A stretch of DNA of 61,587 bases from Rhodoferax sp. (GCA_013791765.1 VMTC01000077.1:1-61587); one strand, 5' to 3'. Shown: positions 25,825-35,899, counted from the stretch's first letter. Numbers and translations: made by a program. The notes: generated from the letters alone by a model not told the origin.

Positions 25825-27504
25825 CTGGATGAAATACCGGTTGCCATCATTAGCGGCGTCCTTGTCCTATTTGCCTGGCTGCAACCACTTCATTTGTTGC
25901 CCTGGGTCAGTTTCCACAGCGAAGCCCTGGCTTTTTTTGCGGCTCTGCTGCTCGCCTGGCAAGCAGTCCTCGGCGCCGTGAAAACTCACAATATTGATGC
26001 GGTTCAATTGACTGGCGCAGCGTTTCCTGTCATTGCATTGGCGCTGTTAGTCTGGCTACAAACTACAACCGGGTTGATCGCTTTTTTTGGCGATGCTGTT
26101 GTCTTCACGCTGTACCTGATTCTCTGCGTCCTATGTATGGTGCTGGGCCGTGCCAGCAGCAGCAAATCAAACACCTACACAGTCCTGGGCGGCACCTTGC
26201 TAATGGGTGCATTTCTGTCAGCCATCGTCGCATCGGCCCAAGTTTTTGAGCTGTGGGAAGGCGCCAGTTGGATTAACCGCATGCCGCAACTACGCCGACC
26301 TGGCGGCAATATGGGACAACCGAATCATTTGGCGACCTTGCTCGTGATGGGCTTGGCCAGTCTGCTGTTCCTGTACGAGTCAAGAAAACTGGGGGCGCTG
26401 GCGTCGGCGCTGCTCGCGCTCACGCTGCTGACAGGCGTGGCCGCCACCGAATCCCGAACTGGTGTCCTGAGTCTGGCCCTGTTGACGCTTTGGTGGTTTG
26501 CCAAGCGCAAGTCACTGGGCTTGCGCCTTTCACCGGGGGTTGTGGCGGGTGCCGCCGTGGCATTCCTCGCTCTGTTCTGGTATTGGCCTAGTTTGCTGGC
26601 TGGTGTCATGCAAAGTGGCGGCGTCGACCTGCGGGTCAATACCAGTGTCGGGACGCGCTGGCTGGTGTGGCCACAATTGATCGAGGCGGTGCTGCAACGA
26701 CCTTGGTGGGGTTGGGGACTGGGCCAGGTGTCAACGGCCCATAACGCAGTGGTCAGCGCCTATCCGGTGAGTGAGCCCTTTACCTACGCCCACAACATCG
26801 TGCTGGACCTGGCCATTGGCATTGGCCTGCCGCTCACCGCGTTGATCGTGCTGGTGACCGGCGTTTGGCTCTGGCGTCGATTGAGCGCAGCCAGCCAGTT
26901 GGCGCCTTGGTACTGCCTGGCCTTGATATTGCCGGTGGCGGTGCATTCGATGTTGGAGTTTCCCTTTGCCTACGCGTACTTTCTGGTGCCCGTCATGTTC
27001 GCCGTTGGCGCGCTCGAGGGCGTCGTGAAAGCCAAACCCGCTTTTCGCCTGGGTGTGAAGCCAGCAGCTGCTATGTTGTTGGCAGCGACCGGACTGATGG
27101 CGTGGTCGGTGGTCGAGTACGTCGCGATCGAAGAAGATTTTCGAATTGTTCGCTTCGAGGCGCTGCACATTGGAACCACACCCGCCAGCTACCAGCGGCC
27201 CCATGTGATCTTGTTGACGCAACTGGACGCGCTGCTGCATGGCGGGCGCATCGTGCCCAAGCCTGGGATGAGCGCGGATGAAGTGGAGTTGGCCAGAAAA
27301 GTCGCTTTACGCTTCCCCTGGCCCGCCACCCAAAATCGCTACGCCCAGTCGCTGGCCCTCAACGGCAACCCGAACGAAGCGATCCGCCAGTTGCGGGTCA
27401 TGCGGGCTTTGCACGGTGAAAAAGCTTACGCGCAGATCAAGGCCGGGTGGGCCCAACTGGCCAATGAGAAATACCCGCAGCTGCAGGCTTTGAGGCTGCC
27501 TTAA
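25798..27504 (+). CDS. PglL/TfpW-like O-oligosaccharyltransferase, Wzy_C family
   Basis: The 568-residue polytopic membrane protein has about 12 hydrophobic segments. The region RRPGGNMGQPNHLATLL and the later ESRTGVLSL are typical of O-antigen ligase/PglL proteins. TYAHNIVLDLAIGIGLPLTA contains the conserved His of the large periplasmic loop. HSMLEFPFAYAYFLVPVMF is a PglL-type signature, and a soluble C-terminal part follows. Placed directly behind pilA, it probably transfers a lipid-linked glycan to pilin. The start is uncertain: ATG 25798 lies inside the terminator stem, and TTG 25768 is the only upstream alternative. Neither has a good ribosome binding site. Confidence 0.82.
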   Translation: MPRKGHFVFLDEIPVAIISGVLVLFAWLQPLHLLPWVSFHSEALAFFAALLLAWQAVLGAVKTHNIDAVQLTGAAFPVIALALLVWLQTTTGLIAFFGDAVVFTLYLILCVLCMVLGRASSSKSNTYTVLGGTLLMGAFLSAIVASAQVFELWEGASWINRMPQLRRPGGNMGQPNHLATLLVMGLASLLFLYESRKLGALASALLALTLLTGVAATESRTGVLSLALLTLWWFAKRKSLGLRLSPGVVAGAAVAFLALFWYWPSLLAGVMQSGGVDLRVNTSVGTRWLVWPQLIEAVLQRPWWGWGLGQVSTAHNAVVSAYPVSEPFTYAHNIVLDLAIGIGLPLTALIVLVTGVWLWRRLSAASQLAPWYCLALILPVAVHSMLEFPFAYAYFLVPVMFAVGALEGVVKAKPAFRLGVKPAAAMLLAATGLMAWSVVEYVAIEEDFRIVRFEALHIGTTPASYQRPHVILLTQLDALLHGGRIVPKPGMSADEVELARKVALRFPWPATQNRYAQSLALNGNPNEAIRQLRVMRALHGEKAYAQIKAGWAQLANEKYPQLQALRLP

Positions 27505-27567
27505 GGGCCATCGGGGCGGGCGAGTCCTGGGTCTTCAAGTCTGGAGCGGTGGCGCGCTGATTTTTAC

Positions 27568-27682
27568 AAAAATTTATATCAAATCAGCCTCTAGCCCTCG
27601 TATCTGTTGCCTGAGTAGCTACAAAAAATAAAGTGAACTGAGCGTGTGTTTGAGAGAAAAGGGGCCAGGCTCGGATTAAATT
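27568..27682 (-). repeat. Left flank of TA cassette 2: dispersed repeat copy f1 plus edge motif
   Basis: Positions 27568-27647 (TATATCAAATCAGCCTCTAG to GAACTGAGCGTGT) recur nearly unchanged at 28783-28861. Then 27661-27682 (GGGGCCAGGCTCGGATTAAA...) recurs exactly, 22 bp, at 28757-28778. The order is host repeat then edge motif on the left, and edge motif then host repeat on the right, all in direct orientation. The spacer 27505-27783 holds nothing else recognisable. Confidence 0.8.
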
Positions 27683-27783
27683 TTAAATTTGGATTAAATT
27701 GTTTGATGCGGTCACCCGGGTGGCCAAAGTGCCGGTAGGTTTTGGTAAGGTCTTTGACTGAGATTGCAATATCGTTGGCCATG

Positions 27784-28185
27784 TCAGGGTGCGTCCCGGT
27801 GATCTGCAATTTCCTCGTCAGCCCAGACAAGCAGCGAACGGATCACACGGCCAGCATCCTCACCCGATATCAGGTGGATGGCTTCGTCGTCGTAACGGAA
27901 CTCGACGGCATAAGGGGTTAGGCAGCGCAGGTCGTGCTCATCAATGTGCGGAACAACATCAATTTTTTTAAGCAAGCTTGCCAGCGCTTCCAAATCATGT
28001 GTGCGGCGAAACTCCAGGCCGTAAAGGCACATCACCGCTTTGAGTGCCTTTTCTGCGGCCTGTTGCGCATGGAAGCAGGCAACTGCAGGATCAACACCGG
28101 TCGCATTCAGCAGTGCCGCGAACGCTGCCTGATCGCGCTTGGCCAGGCGAATAAATCGCTCGGCTTCTTCACGCTGCGGCGTCAT
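27784..28185 (-). CDS. HEPN-domain toxin of a HEPN/MNT pair
   Basis: The 133-residue helical protein matches the HEPN family: EEAERFIRLAKRDQAAFAAL, CFHAQQAAEKALKAVMCLYG (the hallmark AAEKALKA helix) and FRRTHDLEALASLL. RRTHDL carries the Arg and His that are candidate active-site residues of HEPN RNases. It overlaps the 3' end of the MNT gene by 17 bp, the standard arrangement of HEPN/MNT toxin-antitoxin modules. In studied HepT/MntA pairs, the HEPN RNase is silenced by AMPylation from its MNT partner. ATG 28185 was chosen because upstream residues are not HEPN-like. Confidence 0.87.
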   Translation of the reverse strand: MTPQREEAERFIRLAKRDQAAFAALLNATGVDPAVACFHAQQAAEKALKAVMCLYGLEFRRTHDLEALASLLKKIDVVPHIDEHDLRCLTPYAVEFRYDDEAIHLISGEDAGRVIRSLLVWADEEIADHRDAP

Positions 28186-28492
28186 AGAGAATCTTGCCTT
28201 CCTTTTTTGCCCAGTAGGCGGCAGTGCCGGGCACCTGGCTGCGGCGCTCAAATTCTTGTGCAGAAACCAAAAGCAGATCGACACCAACGCCTGTATGCCC
28301 AATTGCTTCGCGCAGGCGAAGGTATTCCGTAGCTCTGTCAGTCAGCTCATTTTCAACGACCATCAAATCCAGATCCGAACCGTCGTTGGCATCTCCCCTG
28401 GCGTAGGAACCAAACAAAATAACCTTGGCAGGATGGCCAGCCCGTGCAACCAGGCGGCGTGTGGTTTGGGCGATATGTTCCGGACTCAACAT
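28169..28492 (-). CDS. MNT-domain nucleotidyltransferase antitoxin
   Basis: The 107-residue protein has the minimal nucleotidyltransferase motif VILFGSYARGDANDGSDLDL, i.e. GSYARGD followed by the DLD metal-binding pair. This is the signature of MntA-type antitoxins that AMPylate HEPN toxins. It is the first gene of the pair. ATG 28492 (MLSPEHIAQT) is preferred to a GTG one codon earlier. The catalytic Asp pair is intact, so the antitoxin is probably functional. Confidence 0.87.
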   Translation of the reverse strand: MLSPEHIAQTTRRLVARAGHPAKVILFGSYARGDANDGSDLDLMVVENELTDRATEYLRLREAIGHTGVGVDLLLVSAQEFERRSQVPGTAAYWAKKEGKILYDAAA

Positions 28493-28705
28493 CACTTACT
28501 CCTTTTCAGCGTGCACGACCAAAAGTTTCGCCGCAGCAAAGATCGTGACACTTTACATCAGAGCACATCAGCAAACGCATCCCAGCCTTGTCCAATGAGG
28601 TATGAGCCTGAACAGCGGCCTGTATTTCCAAGCAGAAATGAGCCTGAAGCCGCAATTTGAGGTGAATTGATGAGTGGGTTGATCATCCAAAGAATGGTGA
28701 TCAAC

Positions 28706-28756
28706 ATGGATGAGTCTCAACTCCGCACGATTGAACAAATTGAGAAAAGAGAGAAC
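28706..28756 (+). pseudogene. Possible remnant of a transposase/integrase start
   Basis: MDESQLRTIEQIEKREN resembles from memory the N-termini of IS481-like integrase proteins in betaproteobacteria. It is cut after 17 codons by the edge motif of TA cassette 2 at 28757. This is a weak identification based on a short match. The rest of the spacer 28493-29063 outside the repeats shows no gene. Confidence 0.25.
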
Positions 28757-28861
28757 GGGGCCAGGCTCGGATTAAATTCCATAAAAATTTATATCAAATC
28801 AGCCTCTAGACCTCGTACATATTGCCTAAGTAGCTATAAAAATAAATTGAACTGAGCGTGT
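28757..28861 (-). repeat. Right flank of TA cassette 2: edge motif plus dispersed repeat copy f2
   Basis: The edge motif (28757-28778) and the host repeat copy (28783-28861) mirror the order of the left flank while keeping direct orientation. Between the flanks lie the HEPN/MNT pair and about 260 bp of unrelated sequence. The following 28862-29063 leads into the next gene and shows only its ribosome binding site (AGGAGAAT). Confidence 0.8.
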
Positions 28862-29063
28862 CTTTGTGCTGATTGACCAGGACGCCATGCCCCCTCCTGG
28901 TCTGCCGGGTTCCCAGTCTGGCGGCCAGTACGCGGTGGTGCCCGTTACTGACCGGGCAGCGCGGCTGCGTTGCAGCGCTTGCGCTTTGTCAACACCACCA
29001 GGACCACGATCACCAGAATTGAAGGGCCAGCTTTATCGCTGACGTTCACTTCAGGAGAATATT

Positions 29064-30950
29064 ATGAAATTGAGTTTTCCGGTAAGATTTCAAAGGCTAT
29101 GCCGGGTGCCAGGGGTTGTAGAGGGTAGAGCCCGAGCGCGCTTGATGCTGGCTACGGCCGCACTTGCCCTGGGTGGCGTTTTTGCCGCGCCGCTTCAGGC
29201 GCAGGCGGTACTCCTTGAACCAACAGATGCCAATGTGGCTGCCGCCATTGCAGGGGGGCAGCACTATTTGTTCAACCAGTTCATCGAGACCGGTGGCGGC
29301 ACTGGCGGCTACTGGAACGATCCCAATTATGGCGGCCTCACCGCGACCGCTACCGCCGTTGCGGCCTTGGTCGAGTCGGGCATGATGAAGGACGCCGCCT
29401 ACAAAGCAAGGATCGAAAAGGGTATTGACTACATCAAGGCCCAGGTGAAGCTCGATGGCGGCATTTACACCTCCCACCACGCCTATGAAACCGGCCTGGC
29501 GCTGGTCGCGCTGGGCCTGTACGGCCAGGCCACCACCACCGATGCAGCCTACAAGACGATCGTGCGCAACGCGGTTGACTTCCTCAAGAGCTACCAGAAC
29601 ATCGAGGGATCAACCCGAGGCGGTGACTACGGGCCCAACGGCGAGGCCACCAGCACCAACACCACCGCCTGCGGCGCCAGCTACAAGCCCTACTATGGTG
29701 CCTGGGGCTATTACCCAGGCAATTCCAACGCCGGGAATAAGTGTGTTTCTGGGGGCGACCTGTCCAACACCCAGTTTGTCGTGATGGGCCTGTGGTACGG
29801 CTCGCGCTACCTGGGCGACGCCATCGACACCGCGCCGTGGGCCAAGGCTGTGCTTTACTTCCTGAAAAGCCAGCAGGGTGCCAGTGGCGGCTTCACGGTG
29901 TATGCCGGCGAGGGCTACGAATATCCCAGCATCACCGGAACGGCCGGCGGCCTGTGGATACTGTCGATGATTGGCCAAAAAGACACGGCTAAGCGCCTAC
30001 CGGCTGATACCAAAACCATGGCGCAAAACGCCATCGACTGGTATGGCGAGGCCAGCAATTACAGCTGGAACTACAACGGCTCCTACGTCTATTTCATCTA
30101 CGGCATGGCCAAGGCGCTGACAGCGACGATCGGCCCGGGCGCTTTGATCGGTACCCATGACTGGGCAGCTGACATGAAGTCCGAGGTGCTCAACAGTGCG
30201 TATCGGGTCCACACAGACGCCGTTACCGGCGGCGCTGCGGCCACCGACTCATGGGCCGGCTACACCGGGCTTGACCCTGACACCGTCGGCAAGACCTCCT
30301 GGGTACTGATGTCCCTGGCGTTTGCCAGCACCAGCACGGAGTCGACGGAGAAACTGCTGGCCCAGGAGGATGGCTTGGACAACGTGGTCAAGGGCCTGTT
30401 GACGCTGCACACCACTGACGGTGTAACCATCAGCGCGGCCGGCCGCAGCAATGTGGCCGCAGCCAATCTGGGTCAAAACGTGGTGTTGCCTATTGGGGCC
30501 GTCTCGTTCACGCTGAAAAATGTGGTGCCTGTGGGCGGCACTGCCGTGCTGTCGATCGCGCCACCGGCCGGCGCACTTGACCCAACCAACGCCAATAGCT
30601 TTGTCAATGCAGACGGCACGACCCTCAAGGCGGGGCTGAGCTGGTTCAAGATCACCGCAGGCGCATGGCAGGGCTTGTCCAGCGTACCGATCACGGTGGA
30701 TTTGGCCAAAGGTGTGATTCTGGTAACGCTCAAGGACGGCGGGCCGGAAGATGCAGACGGTGTTGCCGACGGCAAAATTGTCGACCCGGGCGCGCCAGGC
30801 TATGGGGCTGAGGCAGCGGCCGTTGTCACGAGCAGTGACAGTGACAGCGACTGGTTCGGCTGTAGCGTAGGCAATGGGCGCCCAGACCCGACGCTCCTGA
30901 TCCTGCTGGCCGGTGGTGTGGCTTACCTGGTGCGGCGCCGCCGCGATTAA
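29064..30950 (+). CDS. Exported alpha/alpha-toroid protein with JDVT-CTERM-like tail
   Basis: The 628-residue protein has a long signal peptide (about 1-46, AALALGGVFAAPLQAQA). It then has prenyltransferase/squalene-cyclase-like toroid repeats (about 55-480: AYETGLALVALGLYGQ, GGDLSNTQFVVMGLW, TGTAGGLWILSMIG, TVGKTSWVLMSLAFAS). A beta-type domain follows (about 490-590). The end is a tripartite sorting tail: WFGCSVGNGRPDP, a hydrophobic helix TLLILLAGGVAYLV and RRRRD, with Cys near residue 600. This tail resembles the JDVT-CTERM signal. The next gene, 7 bp on, encodes a matching glutamic intramembrane protease. The toroid lacks an obvious cyclase DXDD motif, so it is probably a surface or glycan-related protein rather than a terpene cyclase. 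Function unknown. Confidence 0.8.
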   Translation: MKLSFPVRFQRLCRVPGVVEGRARARLMLATAALALGGVFAAPLQAQAVLLEPTDANVAAAIAGGQHYLFNQFIETGGGTGGYWNDPNYGGLTATATAVAALVESGMMKDAAYKARIEKGIDYIKAQVKLDGGIYTSHHAYETGLALVALGLYGQATTTDAAYKTIVRNAVDFLKSYQNIEGSTRGGDYGPNGEATSTNTTACGASYKPYYGAWGYYPGNSNAGNKCVSGGDLSNTQFVVMGLWYGSRYLGDAIDTAPWAKAVLYFLKSQQGASGGFTVYAGEGYEYPSITGTAGGLWILSMIGQKDTAKRLPADTKTMAQNAIDWYGEASNYSWNYNGSYVYFIYGMAKALTATIGPGALIGTHDWAADMKSEVLNSAYRVHTDAVTGGAAATDSWAGYTGLDPDTVGKTSWVLMSLAFASTSTESTEKLLAQEDGLDNVVKGLLTLHTTDGVTISAAGRSNVAAANLGQNVVLPIGAVSFTLKNVVPVGGTAVLSIAPPAGALDPTNANSFVNADGTTLKAGLSWFKITAGAWQGLSSVPITVDLAKGVILVTLKDGGPEDADGVADGKIVDPGAPGYGAEAAAVVTSSDSDSDWFGCSVGNGRPDPTLLILLAGGVAYLVRRRRD

Positions 30951-30957
30951 GCCGCGC

Positions 30958-31398
30958 ATGCAGGTCTTGCAAGACCGACAACTGGGGGTGGCTCTTGGGG
31001 CTGCCCCCTTTTTTTGGCTGCTGCTGTTCTTCTTTCGCGCGCCGGCCCCAGACCTGCTGTGGCCACTCCAGGACTCAATGCGTTTTTTGCTGCCTGTGCT
31101 GGTCTATCCCTTGCTGGAGGAACTCACGTTCCGGGGCTGGTTGCAGCCCCTGCTTTACCAGCGCCAGTGGGGCGCTGCGCACTATGCTGGCCTGAGCGCG
31201 GCCAACTTGCTCACGACTCTCTTGTTTGCTGCCAGCCACCTGGCCTGGCACAGCTGGCCGCAGGCCTTGGTCGTCATTTTGCCCAGTCTGGTGTTCGGCT
31301 ACTTTCGCGATCGCTACGGACGCGTCGGGCCGTCCGTGGCCTTGCATGTCTTTTATAACAGTGGCTTTGTCTGGCTGTTTGCCAACCCGTTACCTTGA
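30958..31398 (+). CDS. CPBP glutamic-type intramembrane protease, MrtJ-like
   Basis: The 146-residue membrane protein has the three CPBP/ABI motifs in order: LLEELTFRGWLQ (EExxxR, about 51-57), LLFAASHLAWH (FxxxH) and ALHVFYNSG (HxxxN). The two Glu and the His residues form the active site in this family. ATG 30958 lies 7 bp after the upstream stop. As the immediate neighbour of a gene with a JDVT-CTERM-like tail, it most plausibly cleaves that tail during sorting. That pairing is known for the JDVT-CTERM/MrtJ family from recall; here it is inferred from context. At 146 residues it is compact for a CPBP protein. Confidence 0.82.
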   Translation: MQVLQDRQLGVALGAAPFFWLLLFFFRAPAPDLLWPLQDSMRFLLPVLVYPLLEELTFRGWLQPLLYQRQWGAAHYAGLSAANLLTTLLFAASHLAWHSWPQALVVILPSLVFGYFRDRYGRVGPSVALHVFYNSGFVWLFANPLP

Positions 31399-31420
31399 GT
31401 AGCTGCCACTGGGTTGGGCT

Positions 31421-33193
31421 TTACGGTTGGCTGGAGGCTGCGCGAAAGCCGAAGTAGGGTCCGTTGTAATTGGCAGTGCGAAACATCTTGTCGAAATTGC
31501 GCAGGTAACGTTCACCGTACACGTAGCTGCCACCGCGCCGAACGCGCAGCAGGCCAGTCGCTGGCCCATGCGGATTGGTGACGCCGGCCGCATCAAGGCC
31601 GTAGTTGGCTGAGTCGCGGTCCCAGGTCCATTCCCATACGTTGCCAGCCATGTCGTACAGGCCGTAGCCGTTTGGCGCGTAGCTGCCGATGGACGTGGAG
31701 GTGCCGCGGTCATAGTTGGCGCGGCTGGCGTCGAGCACATTGCCCCAGGGGTAGAGCTGAGCCATCAAGCCGCCACGCGCCGCGTATTCCCACTCAGCTT
31801 CGGTGGGCAGGCGGTAGCCGTTGGCCTGCCAGGCCACTGCGGCGTTGCTCAGGTCAAGGTTGCCGCTGCGGTATACGTTGCTCTGGCTGGCATCGGTGAA
31901 GTAGACCGGGTTGCGCCCTTCTTTTTCGGAGCGGGCGTTGAGCCACTTCACGGCGTCGTACCAGCTGATCTGCGTGACCGGCATGTGGGTGCCAAGCTGC
32001 AACGCGCCGTTGCGCCCGGGTGAGTCAAAAACGTAACCGTTGACCACGGCCCAGTCCAGCACCGCACGCCATTGCGCGTAACTGGTTTCGTAGCGCGCCA
32101 TGGAGAATGCGCTCAGGCTCACGCTGTGCACCGGTGTGGCGTAGGGAGCGCTCGCGCTGGGGTCGGCCACGTTGTCGCCCATCTGGAAGCTGCCCGCCGG
32201 GATCGACACCATGGCGGGCACCGGCGTGCTTGCCATCGGCGTGGCGGCGACCTGCACCGACTCAACGCTCTCGCCACCGGGCCCCACGGCAGTGACCGCC
32301 AGGAAATAGGCGGTGTTGTTGCTCAGGTCGTTCAAGGTGAACGCACTGTTGACACCCGCCAGCTTGATGCCGCTGGCTTTGCCGACACCGAACTCGGTGC
32401 CGTAGTACAGGTTGTACGTGTTCGCGCCCGCTGCGGCATTCCAGCTTAGGGTCACCGTGCCATTGCCTTCTGTCGCGCTGACGCCTGTTGGCGCCGCCGG
32501 TGGCGGGCTGGCCACTGGCGTGGCGGCAACTTGGAAGGACAGCGCGCTCTCGCCGTTGACGGTATTGGCGGTCACTGCAAAATAGTAGCTTGTCCCGTTG
32601 ACCAGTCTGGTCAAGGTCTGCGGGGATGCTACGGCCGCCGCCTTCATTGCCGTGGTCTTGCTCAGCGGAAGCGTGGTGCTGAAGTAAATGGTGTAGCTGG
32701 TGGCCTCGCTGGTCGCCAGGAAGCCGGGCTCCCAGCTCAGGCGCACTTGCTGGCTGTCTGCGTCAGCCCGAATGCTCACTGGCGCAGGCTGCGTCGGGTT
32801 CGCGCTCGGGGTGGCCGAGACCTCGGCCGACAGCGCGCCTTCCCCCGTGACCCCGACTGCAGACACGGCGAAGTAATAGCGCGTGCCATTGAGTAGCTCG
32901 CGCATCACGTAGATGCTGTGGGCGTCGCGAACTTTGGGGTTGGACTTGGAGACGCCGGGCGCGGTGCCGTAATAGATCGTGAAGGAGGTCGCCGTTGGCA
33001 CGTTGGACCAGTTCAGCGTAACCCGCTCCTTGCCGGCATCGGCAGTGAGGTTGGCCGGGGGCTGAAGGCTGACGGCAAGGGGTGCGTCCATACTTCCTGC
33101 CGCCCCGCCGCCACAGCCGGTCAACCCGAAGGGCAGGCAAAGCAAGCCCCCGGCCGCCAGTAACCATGTCATCAAGCTATGCGCGCAAACCAT
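31421..33193 (-). CDS. Fibronectin type III lipoprotein with SUMF1/FGE-sulfatase domain
   Basis: The 590-residue protein starts with a lipoprotein signal (LCLPFGLTGC lipobox, Cys near 27). Three fibronectin type III repeats follow (about 42-130, 137-228, 234-325, each with YYGT- or YYFAV-like strands). A SUMF1 domain occupies about 345-590 (AGSFQMGDNVADP, MPVTQISWYDAVKWLNARSE, YRLPTEAEWEYAARGG, NGYGLYDMAGNVWEWTWD, RVRRGGSY). SUMF1 domains occur in formylglycine-generating enzymes but also in many non-catalytic surface proteins. Cys residues of true FGE active sites were not found in the domain, so a binding role is more likely. It converges on the protease gene. AGGGAG precedes ATG 33193. Confidence 0.87.
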   Translation of the reverse strand: MVCAHSLMTWLLAAGGLLCLPFGLTGCGGGAAGSMDAPLAVSLQPPANLTADAGKERVTLNWSNVPTATSFTIYYGTAPGVSKSNPKVRDAHSIYVMRELLNGTRYYFAVSAVGVTGEGALSAEVSATPSANPTQPAPVSIRADADSQQVRLSWEPGFLATSEATSYTIYFSTTLPLSKTTAMKAAAVASPQTLTRLVNGTSYYFAVTANTVNGESALSFQVAATPVASPPPAAPTGVSATEGNGTVTLSWNAAAGANTYNLYYGTEFGVGKASGIKLAGVNSAFTLNDLSNNTAYFLAVTAVGPGGESVESVQVAATPMASTPVPAMVSIPAGSFQMGDNVADPSASAPYATPVHSVSLSAFSMARYETSYAQWRAVLDWAVVNGYVFDSPGRNGALQLGTHMPVTQISWYDAVKWLNARSEKEGRNPVYFTDASQSNVYRSGNLDLSNAAVAWQANGYRLPTEAEWEYAARGGLMAQLYPWGNVLDASRANYDRGTSTSIGSYAPNGYGLYDMAGNVWEWTWDRDSANYGLDAAGVTNPHGPATGLLRVRRGGSYVYGERYLRNFDKMFRTANYNGPYFGFRAASSQP

Positions 33194-33563
33194 AGGTACT
33201 CCCTGTCTGTTGACTGTTCATTTAATGCCGAACCTGCATGTCAACTTAGCAGACCCTCTGAACGAGGCGTTGCGAAATATCATGGCCCGCTCGCCGTCTT
33301 CAAACCGCCCGATTCCCAGGCGTGGCGCCGAGGCATCGCATGGCTCGGCGAAGCGGCATCCAGGTCGTGAGCTGAATCCGAGTTATCCATGCAAACAACT
33401 TGTAAAAATACTTAAAAAACGCTTAAACGGCATCAAGTTGCCCATACGGCGTGATAACCGCATCGAGAGCCGGTGGTCTTGTGCTGCGCCTGGGCCTCCG
33501 CAAAATTCCGCATTCTGTCAGCCTGGAAGGTGCCTCAAGGCCAAAACACGGCTGGTTTCTACC

Positions 33564-33569
33564 TATAAT
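33564..33569 (+). promoter_or_regulatory. Candidate -10 element of the atp operon
   Basis: A perfect TATAAT at 33564-33569 lies 61 bp before atpI. No good -35 hexamer is seen 16-18 bp upstream, so activity would depend on an activator or on other elements. The 436-bp spacer 33194-33629 otherwise contains an AT-rich stretch near 33395-33430 and no gene. Confidence 0.45.
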
Positions 33570-33629
33570 GCGAGGCTTTTGTGACAAATGTCGCGTGTAA
33601 CCTGCGTGTAATTTGAGAGGTCAATAATC

Positions 33630-34109
33630 ATGCCGGTCCCCGAAGTTGACGCAGACGAGTTGGACGAGTCGGGGTTCAAGCCGCTCAGCGCCGAACAAGC
33701 GCAGGCTTTGCTGCAACGCAATCCGCCACTGTCGCCCTGGCGCGTGGTGGTCTGGCAGGCTGCAGTGGGTTTGCTGGTGGCGTTGCTGGCCTGGGGCTTG
33801 ACGCAAAACCGGGTGGCCGGTGTGTCAGCGGCGTACGGCGCGATGGCGGTGGTGCTACCCGCTGCGCTGTTTGCGCGGGGCTTGTTGCGGCAGCGACGCG
33901 CCCCCAATGCAGGCGCCGCCTTGAGTGGTTTTTTTGTGTGGGAAATGGTCAAGATTGCCGTGACCGTGGCAATGCTGGTGCTTGCCCCAAGGCTGATCTC
34001 GAATTTGAACTGGCTGGCGCTGCTGGCTGGTTTTGTGGTGACGATGAAGGTGTACTGGGTGGCCATGTGGCTGCGCCCGGCGCGCCGCGATCCAATTAAC
34101 AAGAATTGA
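33630..34109 (+). CDS. atpI: ATP synthase subunit I
   Basis: The 159-residue membrane protein has an acidic cytoplasmic N-terminus (PVPEVDADELDESG) and four hydrophobic segments (AAVGLLVALLAWGLT, AYGAMAVVLPAALFARGLL, FFVWEMVKIAVTVAMLVLAP, LLAGFVVTMKVYWVAMWL). It has the position and shape of AtpI, the assembly factor for the c-ring, at the head of the operon. AtpI sequences are poorly conserved, so context carries much of the evidence. The next gene follows after 14 bp. Confidence 0.85.
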   Translation: MPVPEVDADELDESGFKPLSAEQAQALLQRNPPLSPWRVVVWQAAVGLLVALLAWGLTQNRVAGVSAAYGAMAVVLPAALFARGLLRQRRAPNAGAALSGFFVWEMVKIAVTVAMLVLAPRLISNLNWLALLAGFVVTMKVYWVAMWLRPARRDPINKN

Positions 34110-34123
34110 CTGACTGGTGAAAT

Positions 34124-35381
<1,258 letters not shown>

Positions 35382-35418
35382 GTTTGCTTAAACTTTCACG
35401 CTTGAAAGGGAATAAGCA

Positions 35419-35889
35419 GTGAATATCAATTCAACCCTGTTCCTGCAGGCCATCGTCTTTGCGATTTTGGTGTGGTTCACGATGAAATTCGTGTGGCCGC
35501 CGATCACAAAGGCCTTGGACGAGCGGGCGCAGAAAATAGCCGACGGCCTCGCGGCCGCCGACAAAGCCAAGTCCGAGCTTTCTTCCGCCAACAAGCGTGT
35601 TGAAGCCGAATTGGCCGTGTCGCGCACCGAGACGACCGCGCGCCTGGCCGATGCGGACCGTCGCGGTCAGAGCATCGTCGAAGAAGCCAAGGCCAAAGCG
35701 ACCGAAGAAGCCAACAAGATCATTGCGGCTGCCAAGGTTGAAGCCGAGCAGCAAAGCAACAAGGCGCGTGAAGTCTTGCGTGAGCAAGTGGCAGCGCTGG
35801 CGGTCAAGGGTGCCGAGCAAATTCTGCGCAAGGAAGTCAATGCCAACGTGCACGCTGACTTGCTTGGCCGCTTGAAGCTGGAACTGTAA
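35419..35889 (+). CDS. atpF: F0F1 ATP synthase subunit b
   Basis: The 156-residue peripheral-stalk subunit has an N-terminal membrane helix ([20 protein letters not shown]) and a long charged coiled coil (about 30-145, Ala/Glu/Lys/Arg-rich), the usual b-subunit plan. It starts with GTG at 35419, preceded by AAAGGGAATAAGC. The length matches the family. It bridges subunit a to delta and alpha/beta. Confidence 0.95.
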   Translation: MNINSTLFLQAIVFAILVWFTMKFVWPPITKALDERAQKIADGLAAADKAKSELSSANKRVEAELAVSRTETTARLADADRRGQSIVEEAKAKATEEANKIIAAAKVEAEQQSNKAREVLREQVAALAVKGAEQILRKEVNANVHADLLGRLKLEL

Positions 35890-35899
35890 GAGCGCAACC

